DNA of 53,374 nucleotides from a virus. The stretch's first letter is position 1. Every line of letters starts with the position of its first letter. The translations under genes and the position numbers were made by a program. Shown piece after piece: positions 37,201-43,680 of this stretch. The DNA is taken from positions 1-53,374 of the IMG/VR virus record IMGVR_UViG_3300034994_000033; one strand, written 5' to 3'. Below the pieces are notes generated by a model that worked only from the letters and a program-made list of their open reading frames with translations, did no database searches and was not told where the DNA came from.

Positions 37201-39440
37201 ACGCTGATACCGTAAGCAAGGAAACGGATGAATCCCGCAAGGCGCGGCAGAATAATCCGGGCGGAGAAAAGCAGACGGTGCGGGCCGATCGGGTGCGGCT
37301 ACCGGGATGGAACTTCCCCGGTAACGATGTCGTGAGGGAAATCAAGAAGATCGTAGATGAGTTGGAAGGGAGTTTCAAGCAGACTGACGACGGCGCGCTG
37401 ATCATGTTGTTTTCGAAGGGCGCCGGGGCAAAGGCGCTGCAACAGTTCAAGGATATCCGGTTGCTTGATGAGTCAGGCGCGGCGCTTCATAAAAACCTGG
37501 TCTACCGCCGTTTTGTAGCATCGAAAGGTACGGCGAGAAAACAGCTTCGCAATGTAAAGAAAGACCTGGCCGGCGCCATGCCGGTTCATTACAGGGATGG
37601 CCAGAAATATTCTGCATCTATCGGCTTCAAAGAGCAGGTAAGTGAAGATATGTACCGGGACGCAATCGGTGAAATGGCGACCGAACAGATTTTGAATGCC
37701 TCTATCAACAAAGCGTTGGCACATGGCGAGATTGGCAAAGACGAAGCCAAGGCAATGAAAGAAGCCTTTATACAGGACATTGCCGAATCCTTTATGGCCC
37801 GTGGAGCGGGATCATACCAAATCCGGCGATTGAATCGTCTGATCGAAGGTTATGACCGGACCGGTGCTTTGGGCAAGTTTGAGAGCTACGTACAAGGCGT
37901 CAGCGGGATGCTGTCAAAAGCGCAGTATTCCTTCGACCAGCATGAAAATCTGAAGCACGTCACGCCGGAAATGAAGGATTATGCCTATACCTATATCAAG
38001 GATACTCTCCGCAACATGGGGACCGGTGACCAATGGTCAGGCAATGCCCGGGCGATTGCGTCGATCTGGTATCTCGGCTACAACTTTTCCTGGATGCTGG
38101 TCAATTCGACTCAGCCTTATGTGCTGGGGCAGTCGGAGTTGTCGCGGGAGACCACAAGTCCGGTTATCAAGATTGCCAAGGCGGAGAAAGATATTCTGAC
38201 CGGTAATCTATCCGCCGAAGAGAAGTCGCTGTTTGATGAAATGTCGGTCCGCAGTTCGGATCACGATTCGGTCATGAACGAAATGGCCGGTGCCGGAGAT
38301 GGCGGCGATGGTAAGTGGTCTAGGCGCTTGGGCAAGGCCGTCCAGACATCGATGGCCGTTGGCCAGAAAATAGAGGTCTTAAACCGGCACACCATGATTC
38401 TTGCTGCCTATCGGGTGTTCAAGGGCGAGAAAGGCCAGGCGCAGGCTGAGGCGCTGAAAAATGCCCTGCGCGTCAACAGCATGGTCAATATCGACATGGG
38501 GCGCCACAATCTGCCGAAGTTTGCGCGGACCGCCTTGGGGAGAACCCTCTACACGTTGGCTTCGTATATCCAACATATGCTTAATCTTCTCTACCAAAGA
38601 AGCACCAGCGGCAACCGTGCCGATCAGAAAGCGGTACTGCGGCTGTTGTTCGCGATGTTCCTGCTGGGGGGCCTGCCTGCCGGGGCGCCGGGCAGTGATG
38701 AGCTGGACAAGCTGATTCTGAAGTTTTTTGGCTATTCGCCTAAACTGGCACTGAAAGCTTGGACGCGCAAACAGGCGGAAAATTATGATTCAGCCGGTGA
38801 GATGGTAGATGCCTTTCTCTGGCATGGCATGCCTGGTGCGGGTAAGCCGTTAGGTATCGGGGTGTCACTGACCGGGGCCACCCAGTTACGCGTCCCGATT
38901 ATTTCCAGCGTCATTGCCGGTGACGATATGACTAAGGCGGTGGGAGGCCCGATTGGCGGCTTGGTGTCTAAAGCCTGGATGGCCGGCAAGGCGGCCCAGC
39001 GTAACGATTATTGGCGGATGACCGAATATCTGATGCCGACTGCAATAGCCAATCCTCTGAGTGCGGTCAGGCAGGCGACCGATGGGGTCAAGACCGCCTC
39101 CGGCAAGCGGGTTGAATACAAGGGCAAGCAGTTGAAGATGGAACCACATGAAGCGGCGATAAGAGCCTTTGGCCTGCAGCCGGTCCGAACCGCCGATATC
39201 TCCGAGACGCGTGGTTTCGAAAAGGGCACCCAGGCCGAATGGAATGACCGCCGCAAGGATGCGCTGGACAACTACCGGATGAGCCGGCAGCTCAAGTATA
39301 TCCAGGAATTCAACAAGGGTCTGCGCGGCAGTCAGGCGCAGGGACTGGTATCGCCGATTACTCCGGAGTCGCTGGCGAACGTCTGGGGTAAAACCAACCA
39401 GAAGAAAAACAGATGGGAACGCGAGCACGGGGTTGATTAA
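28206..39440 (+). CDS. Giant polyvalent internal protein (3,744 residues)
   Basis: This is probably packaged in the head and ejected with DNA. GTG 28206 has AAGGGG 8 bases before it. Approximate domain order: helical N-terminus; pyrophosphatase-like module (779-915); helical segment 948-1050; EKIGGARKD motif near 1243; LPD1-type region from 1527 with zincin H1618-E-x-x-H1622; two 79-residue repeats (1779-1936); kinase-like fold (about 2069-2202, DIRPANVL then FIDP); second zincin HELAH (2336-2340); ADP-ribosyltransferase-like module (about 2472-2692, HGGPHDFSTFD then YGYGLYFA); long helical C-terminus with a hydrophobic segment near 3480. Catalytic residues look intact in both zincins. Four small ORFs are nested out of frame in its linkers. 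Confidence 0.85.
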   Translation: MADSIVLSKDDVGEDILQPKSIVLSMDDVGTDVLPKVRNPRVLSSSDLGRNILEPEPVDSSKIKMFTNDRARTGGMQSVLGIASQSDRNARALADDVSNAVATAPATVVSGAVRGAGSLQVAVAQAKAPGFLPGMGYVDNSGKTIPVDDGGDIFTPPDRSYYTKRYTGMERSGFDKMDQADVVMAQIKQDAPVSSPIVDKYLREGFSQAGNMLPTLPLAAIPVIGPELSVQMMARGAGADAIKKGREIGLTDDEIDDYVSKQVGPEYVGERLSIGPMLAMLNNKVPFFKALGTHQLAEISSEIGTSHFQLAADKAYEKPGLSREERNRIYDSWINMDAQRNDPKAMTEWANNMKDTAITTLGMTHVMGAAGGAHRVATTISAPAETDAITRGMDFTGADEAALIRSMPPERAAAYLKKKQQAASAQIHGNEPLSSPPPATSYQNEGYDDIEDMPAPKGPLENAASQAVTTTGPDTAPDNIPPFTPPETPVTTESVPPIDVSGGTAPPSAVREITDADQTDFENAVLWEIKLRESGRSAVPDIEGESARDHAWRLLETYRKAITPLVAGDTSGAVEETQHPAPAALAAGDTNGFLTSLGYPKIRNADHFETGGIGAIKNNEYESPPMPGDVAESLMGQATAAGLSATAAPYMMTRKKLDGSFETIPAGSGRVTVKISQAQEKPDGATDTVPALPGASEVERPGVGVPEVQGKDTGSENNLPQPGGMNNDLSSVRQETGVPQEVPPVRVRENASIDEAAHAAATSPRNDVPEPTTAQIEAGNYKKGHVNIHGLDISIENPAGSLRKGADENGKSWQTEMAHHYGYIKGTIGKDKDHIDVFVGPDQQSGKIFVVDQIDPKTGELDEHKVMMGFGSLPAARAGYLANYDKTGAQRIGAITESSVDDFKQWLKEGDTRKAFAPQVTKVTTVTSGISTSVRRQLDTSKDSLQLAVAKLGGINRAELDQQTGTGKDLAHTLNSMASKEGGTFLHTIKSTGLPLDTMREALVENGYLKPADDINTLLDKLDGASRGEVHRSTHAADTGDAAYSEAETRYAEMIGAMTNEEYEEYSRNQWLDEQAEELAAAADIIDEYLSGFDEEKMTAADWQEVENDLKEALDAEISSGNIEENKEPGQEDAAGEAQGVHVGGEGDTADKSQAGTGKNVEQQNKLFATPSTFGTKPQPKTTNRDVSTSGLLDGFTKDDSVQPGLPGGTTETKSLTDKVNETESAQTDNSGPATSSEKTKLEDFGEKIGGARKDYAAKLDHAKTLDIATEPFAKTWPEPDYLKMLADGFDEQHVSLVRALRDEIPDKPRKSWKLQPWVKLVESLRDHAELALQGKSPVLYKVLKETEFVNSSAQDIAGRAELYHAVGHDVSLRGVTLKKNFWNLYHGEKDVTKWQVEGKQKATAFGNMPRELGIGNTKAEAIDDFKSKISTLAPGEKGKKTTEFIIYQYRAKDKPGHYIGKKIGQDYLDLQKFDDAKAAREYLNSHRTELEAQLASMKNVPNERRDVNNPRSGEDYRGGKDVTPEMFTNSFGFRGVEFGNYVEGSKRQNDLNNAFDALNDLAGLLNIPTQAISLNGELGLAFGARGHGGKHAAAAHYESDKIVINLTKNQGAGSLAHEWFHAFDSYLSRTRGYKGDFITDKTVKYGPADGTRQELIDAFIDLRKNLNATNMKTRSRELDKTRNKDYWSTGIEMHARAFENYVIDKLTDSNTSNDYLANINSVSEYADAMLHGFMTGKTVNDLYPYLLDSEKAAVVNSFDKLFATLQTKQTDKGVALYSNPLFDPALVVSSLSGLAKNLKEDIPKLVKLGQVVIREGAGKYQQFLAGMKQYLGDKWDTFKLQMLKIYHQAKAAYAKSSNPLFDPALVVSSLSGLAKNLKEDIPKLVKLGQVVIREGAGKYQQFLAGMKQYLGDKWDAFKLQMLKVYHQAKAAYAKSSTAEKEANFALAQPDNNDIVTEKGAAHESDSGEFYVPRRISETRDGNRAERNRADAEAVARAVQGTVRTTEGAEYPEPGLNELKGAQKKFYARLKALEETALLQHMQETGEFPSAGFVAAWKREGEQAGTEHKVAVAPDGRTVRKFGDAAVNHTWTDYLQRIALHNSLFPLTEYEYKGLSTIAGHLHAVVDQVAIAGENIVQAKQADIDAAMKELGFEPFIRSQYAGKPTEVSPMARLWVRRSDNKAVWDIRPANVLQNSDTKTLYFIDPVVEQLPDGYDIGKLTPLEIGEDGAVVGSRFQFIDGEVVPRDDAQFKLTGSPAVSGVKAVEAQAWVSTLPIAKRVNVVQSIDDLPAAARSEITKAQVNPARVQAMELQGTIHVIADNVPDLRRVKALVIGHELAHAGQTDKVVDIAVDWFTRNKDTKTEQALAAQAILEKVAAGYGYNLDNVKQFRRAVQEATAALAEQVADGTLKPIGLMHRLMLYLKHWLRQNGLISHVSDSELYQAVAEMLRIGEKRLSVGKGGDEAQFAAAWHGGPHDFSTFDSSKIGTGEGNQAYGYGLYFAGNKEVAEFYKDMLSKNQRAFDPELVDAKAGLRDALAEVDNLGFDTFGEVLKTLRQYPQNWFDMYEVTPEEAATISKFLAAYEKRIKETQGKLYQVELAPSEDEYLLWDKPLSEQSETVKTALAEYGDYPGTLTGKQIYKQETGGNAGNSNSPIVSQELHSLGIRGIKYLDGTSRGKGEGNYNYVIFNSADVEIKAKFALSDEIKSNIERVSESTLLGNLKGIVEPGTLARFAKNIPDAEDVKDTLASILANDTLSGFAQDHLQTPLMVTEQHPDFLPVYETAKERDENKMNYVVRMLGGLFDKEGKPALWDKVKDTLFNWDTGKETAYGQLLRETKLTSEERRMYDELVFEADIMGAEYSSLEYANRNPRIKKMDVTPRVFDFYQKSMALQESARKVHIAIIIELMHKAGASLEKIAATLARNHAETEDVSEESLKNELMELMAEMEKEGKSIDTIARHVADYRGMVLKRKGRVHRNHGEGNRTVDVFHHITSLDFDADTVSKETDESRKARQNNPGGEKQTVRADRVRLPGWNFPGNDVVREIKKIVDELEGSFKQTDDGALIMLFSKGAGAKALQQFKDIRLLDESGAALHKNLVYRRFVASKGTARKQLRNVKKDLAGAMPVHYRDGQKYSASIGFKEQVSEDMYRDAIGEMATEQILNASINKALAHGEIGKDEAKAMKEAFIQDIAESFMARGAGSYQIRRLNRLIEGYDRTGALGKFESYVQGVSGMLSKAQYSFDQHENLKHVTPEMKDYAYTYIKDTLRNMGTGDQWSGNARAIASIWYLGYNFSWMLVNSTQPYVLGQSELSRETTSPVIKIAKAEKDILTGNLSAEEKSLFDEMSVRSSDHDSVMNEMAGAGDGGDGKWSRRLGKAVQTSMAVGQKIEVLNRHTMILAAYRVFKGEKGQAQAEALKNALRVNSMVNIDMGRHNLPKFARTALGRTLYTLASYIQHMLNLLYQRSTSGNRADQKAVLRLLFAMFLLGGLPAGAPGSDELDKLILKFFGYSPKLALKAWTRKQAENYDSAGEMVDAFLWHGMPGAGKPLGIGVSLTGATQLRVPIISSVIAGDDMTKAVGGPIGGLVSKAWMAGKAAQRNDYWRMTEYLMPTAIANPLSAVRQATDGVKTASGKRVEYKGKQLKMEPHEAAIRAFGLQPVRTADISETRGFEKGTQAEWNDRRKDALDNYRMSRQLKYIQEFNKGLRGSQAQGLVSPITPESLANVWGKTNQKKNRWEREHGVD
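30253..30381 (+). CDS. Nested zinc-ribbon ORF 1 (out of frame)
   Basis: This 42-residue ORF is inside the polyvalent gene in another frame, with AGGAG 7 bases before the ATG. It encodes CPHC near the start and CPKC in the middle, a full zinc ribbon. The polyvalent frame here is a low-complexity Pro/Gly/Glu linker just before the pyrophosphatase-like module. It may be expressed by internal initiation or be a relic of a gene fusion. Confidence 0.5.
   Translation: MALQIQCPHCQGRPKWNGREWECPKCKARIPDQKIIYLNPEE
30385..30591 (+). CDS. Nested zinc-ribbon ORF 2 (out of frame)
   Basis: This 68-residue ORF begins 3 bases after nested ORF 1 stops, in the same alternate frame, with CGGAGG 8 bases upstream. 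CPAC and CHQC form a second zinc ribbon in the first 20 residues. The Arg-rich rest overlaps the pyrophosphatase-like module and may be non-native. Two adjacent four-cysteine ribbons by chance are unlikely. Confidence 0.45.
   Translation: MICPACGKKQASRKKCHQCGSGKMHRLMKLRMLPRHLHGMTFRSRRPPRSRPAIIKRDMSTSMVLISP
31549..31689 (+). CDS. Nested basic small ORF (out of frame)
   Basis: This 46-residue, Lys/Arg-rich helical ORF has AAGGAGG 6 bases before its ATG, a better site than many real genes here. The giant frame in this stretch is a Gly/Glu/Asp linker (GQEDAAGEAQGVHVGGEGDT). It may bind nucleic acid, judged only by charge. Confidence 0.45.
   Translation: MPKSAAETLKRIKNRAKKMPPEKRKAFMSAVKVILRTKVRQVQEKM
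33540..34013 (+). repeat. 237-bp tandem duplication in polyvalent gene
   Basis: Units 33540-33776 and 33777-34013 each code for the same 79 residues, starting SNPLFDPALVVSSLSG. They differ at only a few bases, so the duplication is recent. It preserves frame. Confidence 0.95.
34093..34254 (+). CDS. Nested small ORF (out of frame)
   Basis: This 53-residue ORF has AAAGGAG 7-9 bases before its ATG and sits just after the tandem repeat. It contains MSPAEYQKHVTEIGRKEIAL and looks like a natural small helical protein. The polyvalent frame here is a charged linker. It ends as the kinase-like part of the giant protein begins. Confidence 0.5.
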   Translation: MNQTQESSMSPAEYQKHVTEIGRKEIALMPKLLPGQFKAQCERLKAQNIPNRD

Positions 39441-39454
39441 CGCTTGAATTATTA

Positions 39455-39480
39455 TTTATGTTGCGGTAGCTGTTCAATAT
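39455..39480 (+). promoter_or_regulatory. Late control element, copy 3
   Basis: TTTATGTTGCGGTA (39455-39468), a seven-base spacer, then AATAT, as at 6264 and 24364. It lies 15 bp after the polyvalent stop and 47 bp before the lysis operon. Confidence 0.72.
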
Positions 39481-39527
39481 CATAATGAATACATAAAACT
39501 AAATAATCAACCCCTGGGGGAGCTGCG

Positions 39528-39998
39528 ATGCCGGAAGTGGAGGAAATCAGGAAAGAGGTTTTTAAGCTCTGTAATGCGCTGGCCGGGATAACGCCGCTTG
39601 TCACGGAAGTGCATGGTCAAATGCCGAGAATTGCCGAGGCGCTGGAAACACTGGCCATGATTACCGCCAAGCTGGAGAATAATACAGAGGACCATAAACG
39701 GATCCACTATCGAATCACAGAGATAGGAACCACGGTCAAGACGTTGTCTGACAGCTACGACGCATGGAAGGAATGTCACCTCGTCTGTATGACTACCAAG
39801 CAGGTTGAACGACGGGTAGAAAGATTATCGTGGTGGACGAGGGCTAAAACAAAAGCCGGCGACAAGGTGGTTGAAATCGTGACCCTGGCGATAGTTTCCT
39901 TTGTCGGCTGGATGGTGATATCACACCTGAAGGAATACCCTAAAACAGCGCCGTATTTGAACCGCCCCGCCGTAGAACAAAAAGGGAGTAAAGGGTAA
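39528..39998 (+). CDS. Membrane-anchored protein, possible holin partner
   Basis: This 156-residue protein is helical up to about residue 120, with coiled-coil character, and then has one transmembrane segment (VEIVTLAIVSFVGWMVI). It opens the lysis operon, and its stop overlaps the next ATG. It could be a class III-type holin or a lysis regulator; position is the main evidence. Confidence 0.6.
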   Translation: MPEVEEIRKEVFKLCNALAGITPLVTEVHGQMPRIAEALETLAMITAKLENNTEDHKRIHYRITEIGTTVKTLSDSYDAWKECHLVCMTTKQVERRVERLSWWTRAKTKAGDKVVEIVTLAIVSFVGWMVISHLKEYPKTAPYLNRPAVEQKGSKG

Positions 39999-40450
39999 TG
40001 TTCGGAGAATATAAACTGATAGCCTTTATTGTGGCAGGGGTATTACTGCTTGGCAGCGGCGTGACCGCCGTATTGTCATATAACCATTACATCAAGGTGT
40101 CCGCCCGGCAGGAAGAACAGATCAAGGGGCAGCAGCAACAGATCGAGAACCGTGACCAGGTGATAAACGATCAGATACAGAGACAGTCGGAACTAAAGCG
40201 GTATCAACGAAACGCCGAACAACGCAGTGTCGCGTCTGAAAACCGGGTGAAGCAAATACTGTCGATGAGGAGTATCCGTGATGAAAAAGGCAACATTGCC
40301 CCTGATGATCCTGTTTTGGGTGCTCTTAACGGCATGTACCCCGGCCAAACTGCTGAAAGTCCAGCCGGCCATACCCCCGGAGCCGCAGTGCCGCAAAAAA
40401 CTGTTGCTCCCGGTCCGGTGGCAAGCGGGAAAGATGTATTGCCTGAGTAA
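39998..40450 (+). CDS. i-spanin (Rz-like)
   Basis: This 150-residue protein has an N-terminal membrane anchor (IAFIVAGVLLLGSGVTAVLSY), then a periplasmic coiled coil rich in Gln and Glu, the Rz layout. A lipoprotein gene (o-spanin) starts inside it in another frame, the standard nested Rz/Rz1 arrangement. Together they would fuse the inner and outer membranes at lysis, which implies a Gram-negative host. Confidence 0.8.
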   Translation: MFGEYKLIAFIVAGVLLLGSGVTAVLSYNHYIKVSARQEEQIKGQQQQIENRDQVINDQIQRQSELKRYQRNAEQRSVASENRVKQILSMRSIRDEKGNIAPDDPVLGALNGMYPGQTAESPAGHTPGAAVPQKTVAPGPVASGKDVLPE

Positions 40451-40580
40451 TGATCAGGCCGCAACAAATATGCTGGCAAACTACGAAACCGCCCGGGCCT
40501 GCTTTTCTGACTACAGCGCCTGGGCCAGGGAGGTAACACGTGGCGTTCAAGGACGATCAAGTGAAAATGTGGCTCAGTGA
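40281..40580 (+). CDS. o-spanin lipoprotein (Rz1-like)
   Basis: This 99-residue protein begins MKKATLPLMILFWVLLTAC, a lipoprotein signal with lipobox LLTAC and acceptor Cys. The mature part is Pro-rich at first. The start at 40281 lies within the i-spanin gene in a different frame; a GTG three bases earlier is also possible. It is longer than lambda Rz1 and ends 41 bases inside the next gene. Confidence 0.8.
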   Translation: MKKATLPLMILFWVLLTACTPAKLLKVQPAIPPEPQCRKKLLLPVRWQAGKMYCLSNDQAATNMLANYETARACFSDYSAWAREVTRGVQGRSSENVAQ

Positions 40581-40881
40581 CATAAAAAGGTACATCGTGC
40601 CGCTCCTGTTCCTGTTGTTTCCGGTGGCGCTCTCCGGAGGCGATTGGGCGCAGATAAGAGTGCTGCTGATATTCCTCTCTGTCCTGGCCGGCGCGTCCTG
40701 GTTCTTTTTTCTGATGCTGTCTGAGAAGGCCGGGAAGGGGCTGTTGCCGGATTTTTCACTGAAACCGCTGCTGGAGAGTGCCGTGGAAAATCCGATAGGT
40801 GCCGCGCTGGTAGTCGTCGGTTTCTTCGCCATGTTCTGCACCTTCCTGCTGGTGGTGGCGTTCCTGGTGGCACCCCGTTGA
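40540..40881 (+). CDS. Holin-like membrane protein
   Basis: This 113-residue protein has about three hydrophobic segments: YIVPLLFLLFPVALSG, VLLIFLSVLAGASWFFFLML and GAALVVVGFFAMFCTFLLVV. It lies between the spanins and the endolysin, as expected for a holin. It overlaps both neighbours. GTG 40540 is used as start. Confidence 0.7.
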   Translation: MAFKDDQVKMWLSDIKRYIVPLLFLLFPVALSGGDWAQIRVLLIFLSVLAGASWFFFLMLSEKAGKGLLPDFSLKPLLESAVENPIGAALVVVGFFAMFCTFLLVVAFLVAPR

Positions 40882-41537
40882 AAGTGATTATCGCGGTCAT
40901 ACTGCTTGTCGGGAGTGTCTGCGAGTCGGTCTATGCCGCGTCTAACCTTGATCGCGCCAAGCCATACCTGATCATAATGTCGGACGTGATCCGGACCTAC
41001 TGGCCGGCTGCGCCCGGCAAACCGATCATGGCAGGAAAGATAGAGCAGGAATCGGCCTGGAAAAACAAGGCCACTCTCAAGACCTCCCGCGAACTCGGCC
41101 GGGGCTTGGGACAGATGACAATTGCTTACCGTACCGATGGTTCCGAACGCTTTAATATCTATCGCGATGCCGTCAAAATGAAGGCTTTGAAAAACTGGGA
41201 CTGGCAGGCGGATCCCTACAACGTCCGTTATCAGCTGACGTTCTCGGTTTTGACAGACCGCTCTAACTTCGGCACGGTGCGGCCATACGCCGTCAACGAC
41301 TATCAGGCGTGGAAGATGGCTCTGGTCTGCTATAACGCAGGGCAGGGACGCTGGTTGTCCCGACGCCACAACGCTAAAGCGAGAGATCGCCCTGCCGACA
41401 GATGGGACGGGGGGCTCGATATGACCTATTCAAGCGGTGAGGCGAAGCTGCTTTATGGCCGGCCGCTTTACGAGGCGGTGAACGAATATCCCACAGTGAT
41501 ATTCAGCAGGGCGCAGAAGTACAAAGAAATGTTGTAG
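40878..41537 (+). CDS. Exported lytic transglycosylase endolysin
   Basis: This 219-residue peptidoglycan-cleaving enzyme has an N-terminal signal or signal-anchor (VIIAVILLVGSVCESVYA) that would allow sec-dependent export. The SLT-type core shows GKIEQESAW (catalytic Glu), RGLGQMTIAY and MALVCYNAGQGRW. The start may be TTG 40878 or GTG 40884. It is the last enzyme of the lysis operon. Confidence 0.8.
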   Translation: MKVIIAVILLVGSVCESVYAASNLDRAKPYLIIMSDVIRTYWPAAPGKPIMAGKIEQESAWKNKATLKTSRELGRGLGQMTIAYRTDGSERFNIYRDAVKMKALKNWDWQADPYNVRYQLTFSVLTDRSNFGTVRPYAVNDYQAWKMALVCYNAGQGRWLSRRHNAKARDRPADRWDGGLDMTYSSGEAKLLYGRPLYEAVNEYPTVIFSRAQKYKEML

Positions 41538-41801
41538 ATGGAAAAGGAATACATCGAAATCCTCAGGCCGTGCTTGCATTTCCAGGGGATACAGATAAAG
41601 AGCCCGGAAGCCTTCAGAACTTTTGCAGCTGCGGTTGATGTGATCGAGGGCACGGCCGGAATACATTCATGCAGGATCAGCATGGAAGAAATATTCGTCT
41701 GCCCCGATATTGTTTTTGGTGAGATAGAGAGCCCAACGCCAATGGAAAAACTCTTGATAGAGTTGATTGAATCAATGGCCTGCAAGGGCCGGGATCTGTA
41801 A
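41538..41801 (+). CDS. Hypothetical protein
   Basis: This 87-residue, acidic protein starts directly after the endolysin stop. It looks like a compact alpha/beta protein with no motif. It may be a late accessory gene; the function is unknown. Confidence 0.6.
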   Translation: MEKEYIEILRPCLHFQGIQIKSPEAFRTFAAAVDVIEGTAGIHSCRISMEEIFVCPDIVFGEIESPTPMEKLLIELIESMACKGRDL

Positions 41802-41802
41802 C

Positions 41803-42078
41803 ATGGGAAAGCTTCTTTGCCTTCCAACTTCTACTGAGCGTGGGCCTCACTTTTCAGGAGAGGCCCATTGTCTCCACTGTAAGCACGAATGGATTGCCGT
41901 CGCCCCTGTTGGGACGATAGAACTTGAGTGCCCGGAATGCAAAACCATGAAAGGGCTCTTGCGCTACGGCTGCGAACCTGAAACCGCCTGGGTCTGTGGC
42001 TGTGGTTGCCATCTGTTTATGATCTCTCCACAAGGCACGATCTGCTGGAAGTGTGGTGAGTATCAGGTGGGTTTTTAA
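41803..42078 (+). CDS. Zinc-ribbon protein
   Basis: This 91-residue protein has several metal-binding pairs: CLHC, CPEC, CGCGC and CWKC, so two zinc ribbons are likely. It is the last gene of the rightward transcript and is followed by a terminator. A regulatory or nucleic-acid binding role is plausible. Confidence 0.6.
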   Translation: MGKLLCLPTSTERGPHFSGEAHCLHCKHEWIAVAPVGTIELECPECKTMKGLLRYGCEPETAWVCGCGCHLFMISPQGTICWKCGEYQVGF

Positions 42079-42122
42079 ATAGTCAGCGCAGGTTCTGGAA
42101 TTGTCTGGAATTTAGGTAAAAC

Positions 42123-42155
42123 AAAAGGGCTTGCGGAAACCCGCAAACCCTTTAT
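42123..42155. terminator. Bidirectional terminator between late genes and integrase
   Basis: AAAGGG-c-TTGCGG pairs with CCGCAA-a-CCCTTT around an AAAC loop, with T- and A-rich flanks on both sides. It separates the converging late transcript and the minus-strand lysogeny genes. Confidence 0.8.
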
Positions 42156-42158
42156 TTA

Positions 42159-42217
42159 TGGTCGGTGCGACAAGATTTGAACTTGCAACCACTAAACCCC
42201 CAGGCAAAGAGCGCACC
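42159..42217 (-). other. attP-like tRNA-Pro(GGG) 3' fragment
   Basis: Read on the minus strand, this holds a tRNA 3' half: anticodon loop CTGGGGG, T arm GCAAG-TTCAAAT-CTTGT, acceptor end GTCGCACCGACCA. The 5' half of the anticodon stem no longer pairs, so identity to the host gene probably begins in the anticodon loop. It lies directly after the 3' end of the phage integrase, the usual attP position. Confidence 0.75.
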
Positions 42218-42232
42218 TTGTAAACACGCTGT

Positions 42233-43385
42233 TCATGTGGTTTTATCCTCTTTTTTTATTCCGGAAATTGCAGAGGCAATTTTTACCGCTTCACTTTGTA
42301 AATATTCCGCCATCAACTTTGTGTAGTCTTGAGTTGTTCTGATATCTTCGTGACCGGCCAGTTCACGGACAGCCGCTACCGGTACTCCGGATATGATAGC
42401 GCTGGTGACAAAGCTGTGCCGCATCAGATGGTTGTATACTCGCTTGTCAATCCCAGCCGCTATCGCTGCTGATTTTAAACTCTTCTTGATATTGGTGTAC
42501 GGTCGTTTGGTTTTCGGGTTTACAAACAGGTAGTCACCAGGTTTTTTTCCTTCAATTGTTTCTGCCAGGATCCGGCGTAGGTCATCGGTTACTATTGGTA
42601 CGACTCTTGTTTTATCTCCCTTGCCTGTTATGATAAGCGCGTTGTTGTCAATATCGATATTTTGTTTGCGTAATGTCAGAGCCTCGGTTTTACGCAGTCC
42701 GTTTTGCACCATCAACATTGTTAGTGTCCGCTGAAATCCTTCCTTCTGGTTCTCTATTAACCTGGGTATTTCTCCCAGCGACAAAACCACTTTGGCTTTT
42801 GCTTTCTGCTGGCTTTTTGGAAAGCCCTTGGGGAAGTCCCCTACCGTGTATTTTTCTTCATCCTTGCACCAGCGCAGGAACGTTCTGAAATAGTTCAGTT
42901 CAATCTGGATGGTGCGCTTACAAATGGTTCTCGTTTCTACCAGACAACGAGCGGCATATTCTTCATCGGTTTCGGCGTTCTTGTCGTTTGCCCTATCCTT
43001 CCGGTGCTGCCGTTTTTTGGGGATGATCTTTGTTGCCAGACGCGCGGCTTTATATGGTTCGTAGTCGCTGTTGCAGGTATACGATGTATTTATTACCCAG
43101 ATAAGGAATGAGTTTTTTGAAGGCCAACATACACAGATCGTGTGTTTTGGGGTACATGGTGGCATGCCAGGTGAAGAATTGTTTCAGGAGGTCAATCACC
43201 TTAAGCCGGCCATTGTTTTCAGGGGCAATCCCCCGAAGCTCCCGCTCGTGTGCAAGGGCTCGGGCCTCGGTGCCCTGGAAAGGGATGTATTCCGTTGGTA
43301 AGTAGTTCTTGGAGCCTTTGCGGCCGTGGCTGATGATGATGTACCACCAGCCGTGGCCGCGTGTCGGGTGGGGTTTAATTGACAC
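42233..43385 (-). pseudogene. Phage integrase (tyrosine recombinase), frameshifted
   Basis: This would be about 385 residues. The N-terminal arm-binding part (43385 to about 43080, up to YLGNKYIVYL) and the core and catalytic part (about 43070 to 42233, from DYEPYKAARL) are in different frames, and the first frame stops at 43050. The catalytic part is otherwise whole: GLRKTEALTLR, HLMRHSFVT, GHEDIRTTQDYT. Rejoining needs a +1 shift near 43060-43080. There is no homopolymer or obvious slippery site. It may be inactive, a sequencing error or a programmed shift. Confidence 0.8.
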
Positions 43386-43680
43386 CTTGCAGGTCCTTAA
43401 GGAGTTTCTGCTTTTTTGCTTTCGGCAGTTTTCTGACTGCGGCTACCAGTCGGGCGGTCAGATCGTCGTCATCAGAGAACATGCTGGATACAGATTCGTG
43501 AAAGTAATCGGCTATCTTTTGAATATTGTCTACCCTGGGGAGAACGTCCAGGGCAACGTAGTTGTGCAGGCTTGGCACCGGCAGGTTGAGTGTTCGGGCC
43601 AGTTCGCGCAGCTGCATTGGTTTTGTTTTTTCGTCTGGGGGTTCCAGTTTTTCAAGGAGCAGGCGCTTGTAACGGAGCAT
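43375..43680 (-). CDS. XRE-family regulator
   Basis: This 101-residue protein contains a helix-turn-helix (LRELARTLNLPVPSLHNYVALDVLP, then VDNIQKIADYF). It overlaps the integrase start by 11 bp, so it probably controls or is co-made with integrase. The Lys-rich tail is typical of small phage regulators. Confidence 0.78.
   Translation of the reverse strand: MLRYKRLLLEKLEPPDEKTKPMQLRELARTLNLPVPSLHNYVALDVLPRVDNIQKIADYFHESVSSMFSDDDDLTARLVAAVRKLPKAKKQKLLKDLQGVN

Noticed and set aside
42159-42217. Functional tRNA gene
   Set aside because: Only the 3' half fits a tRNA; the anticodon stem does not pair, so it is an attP-type fragment.
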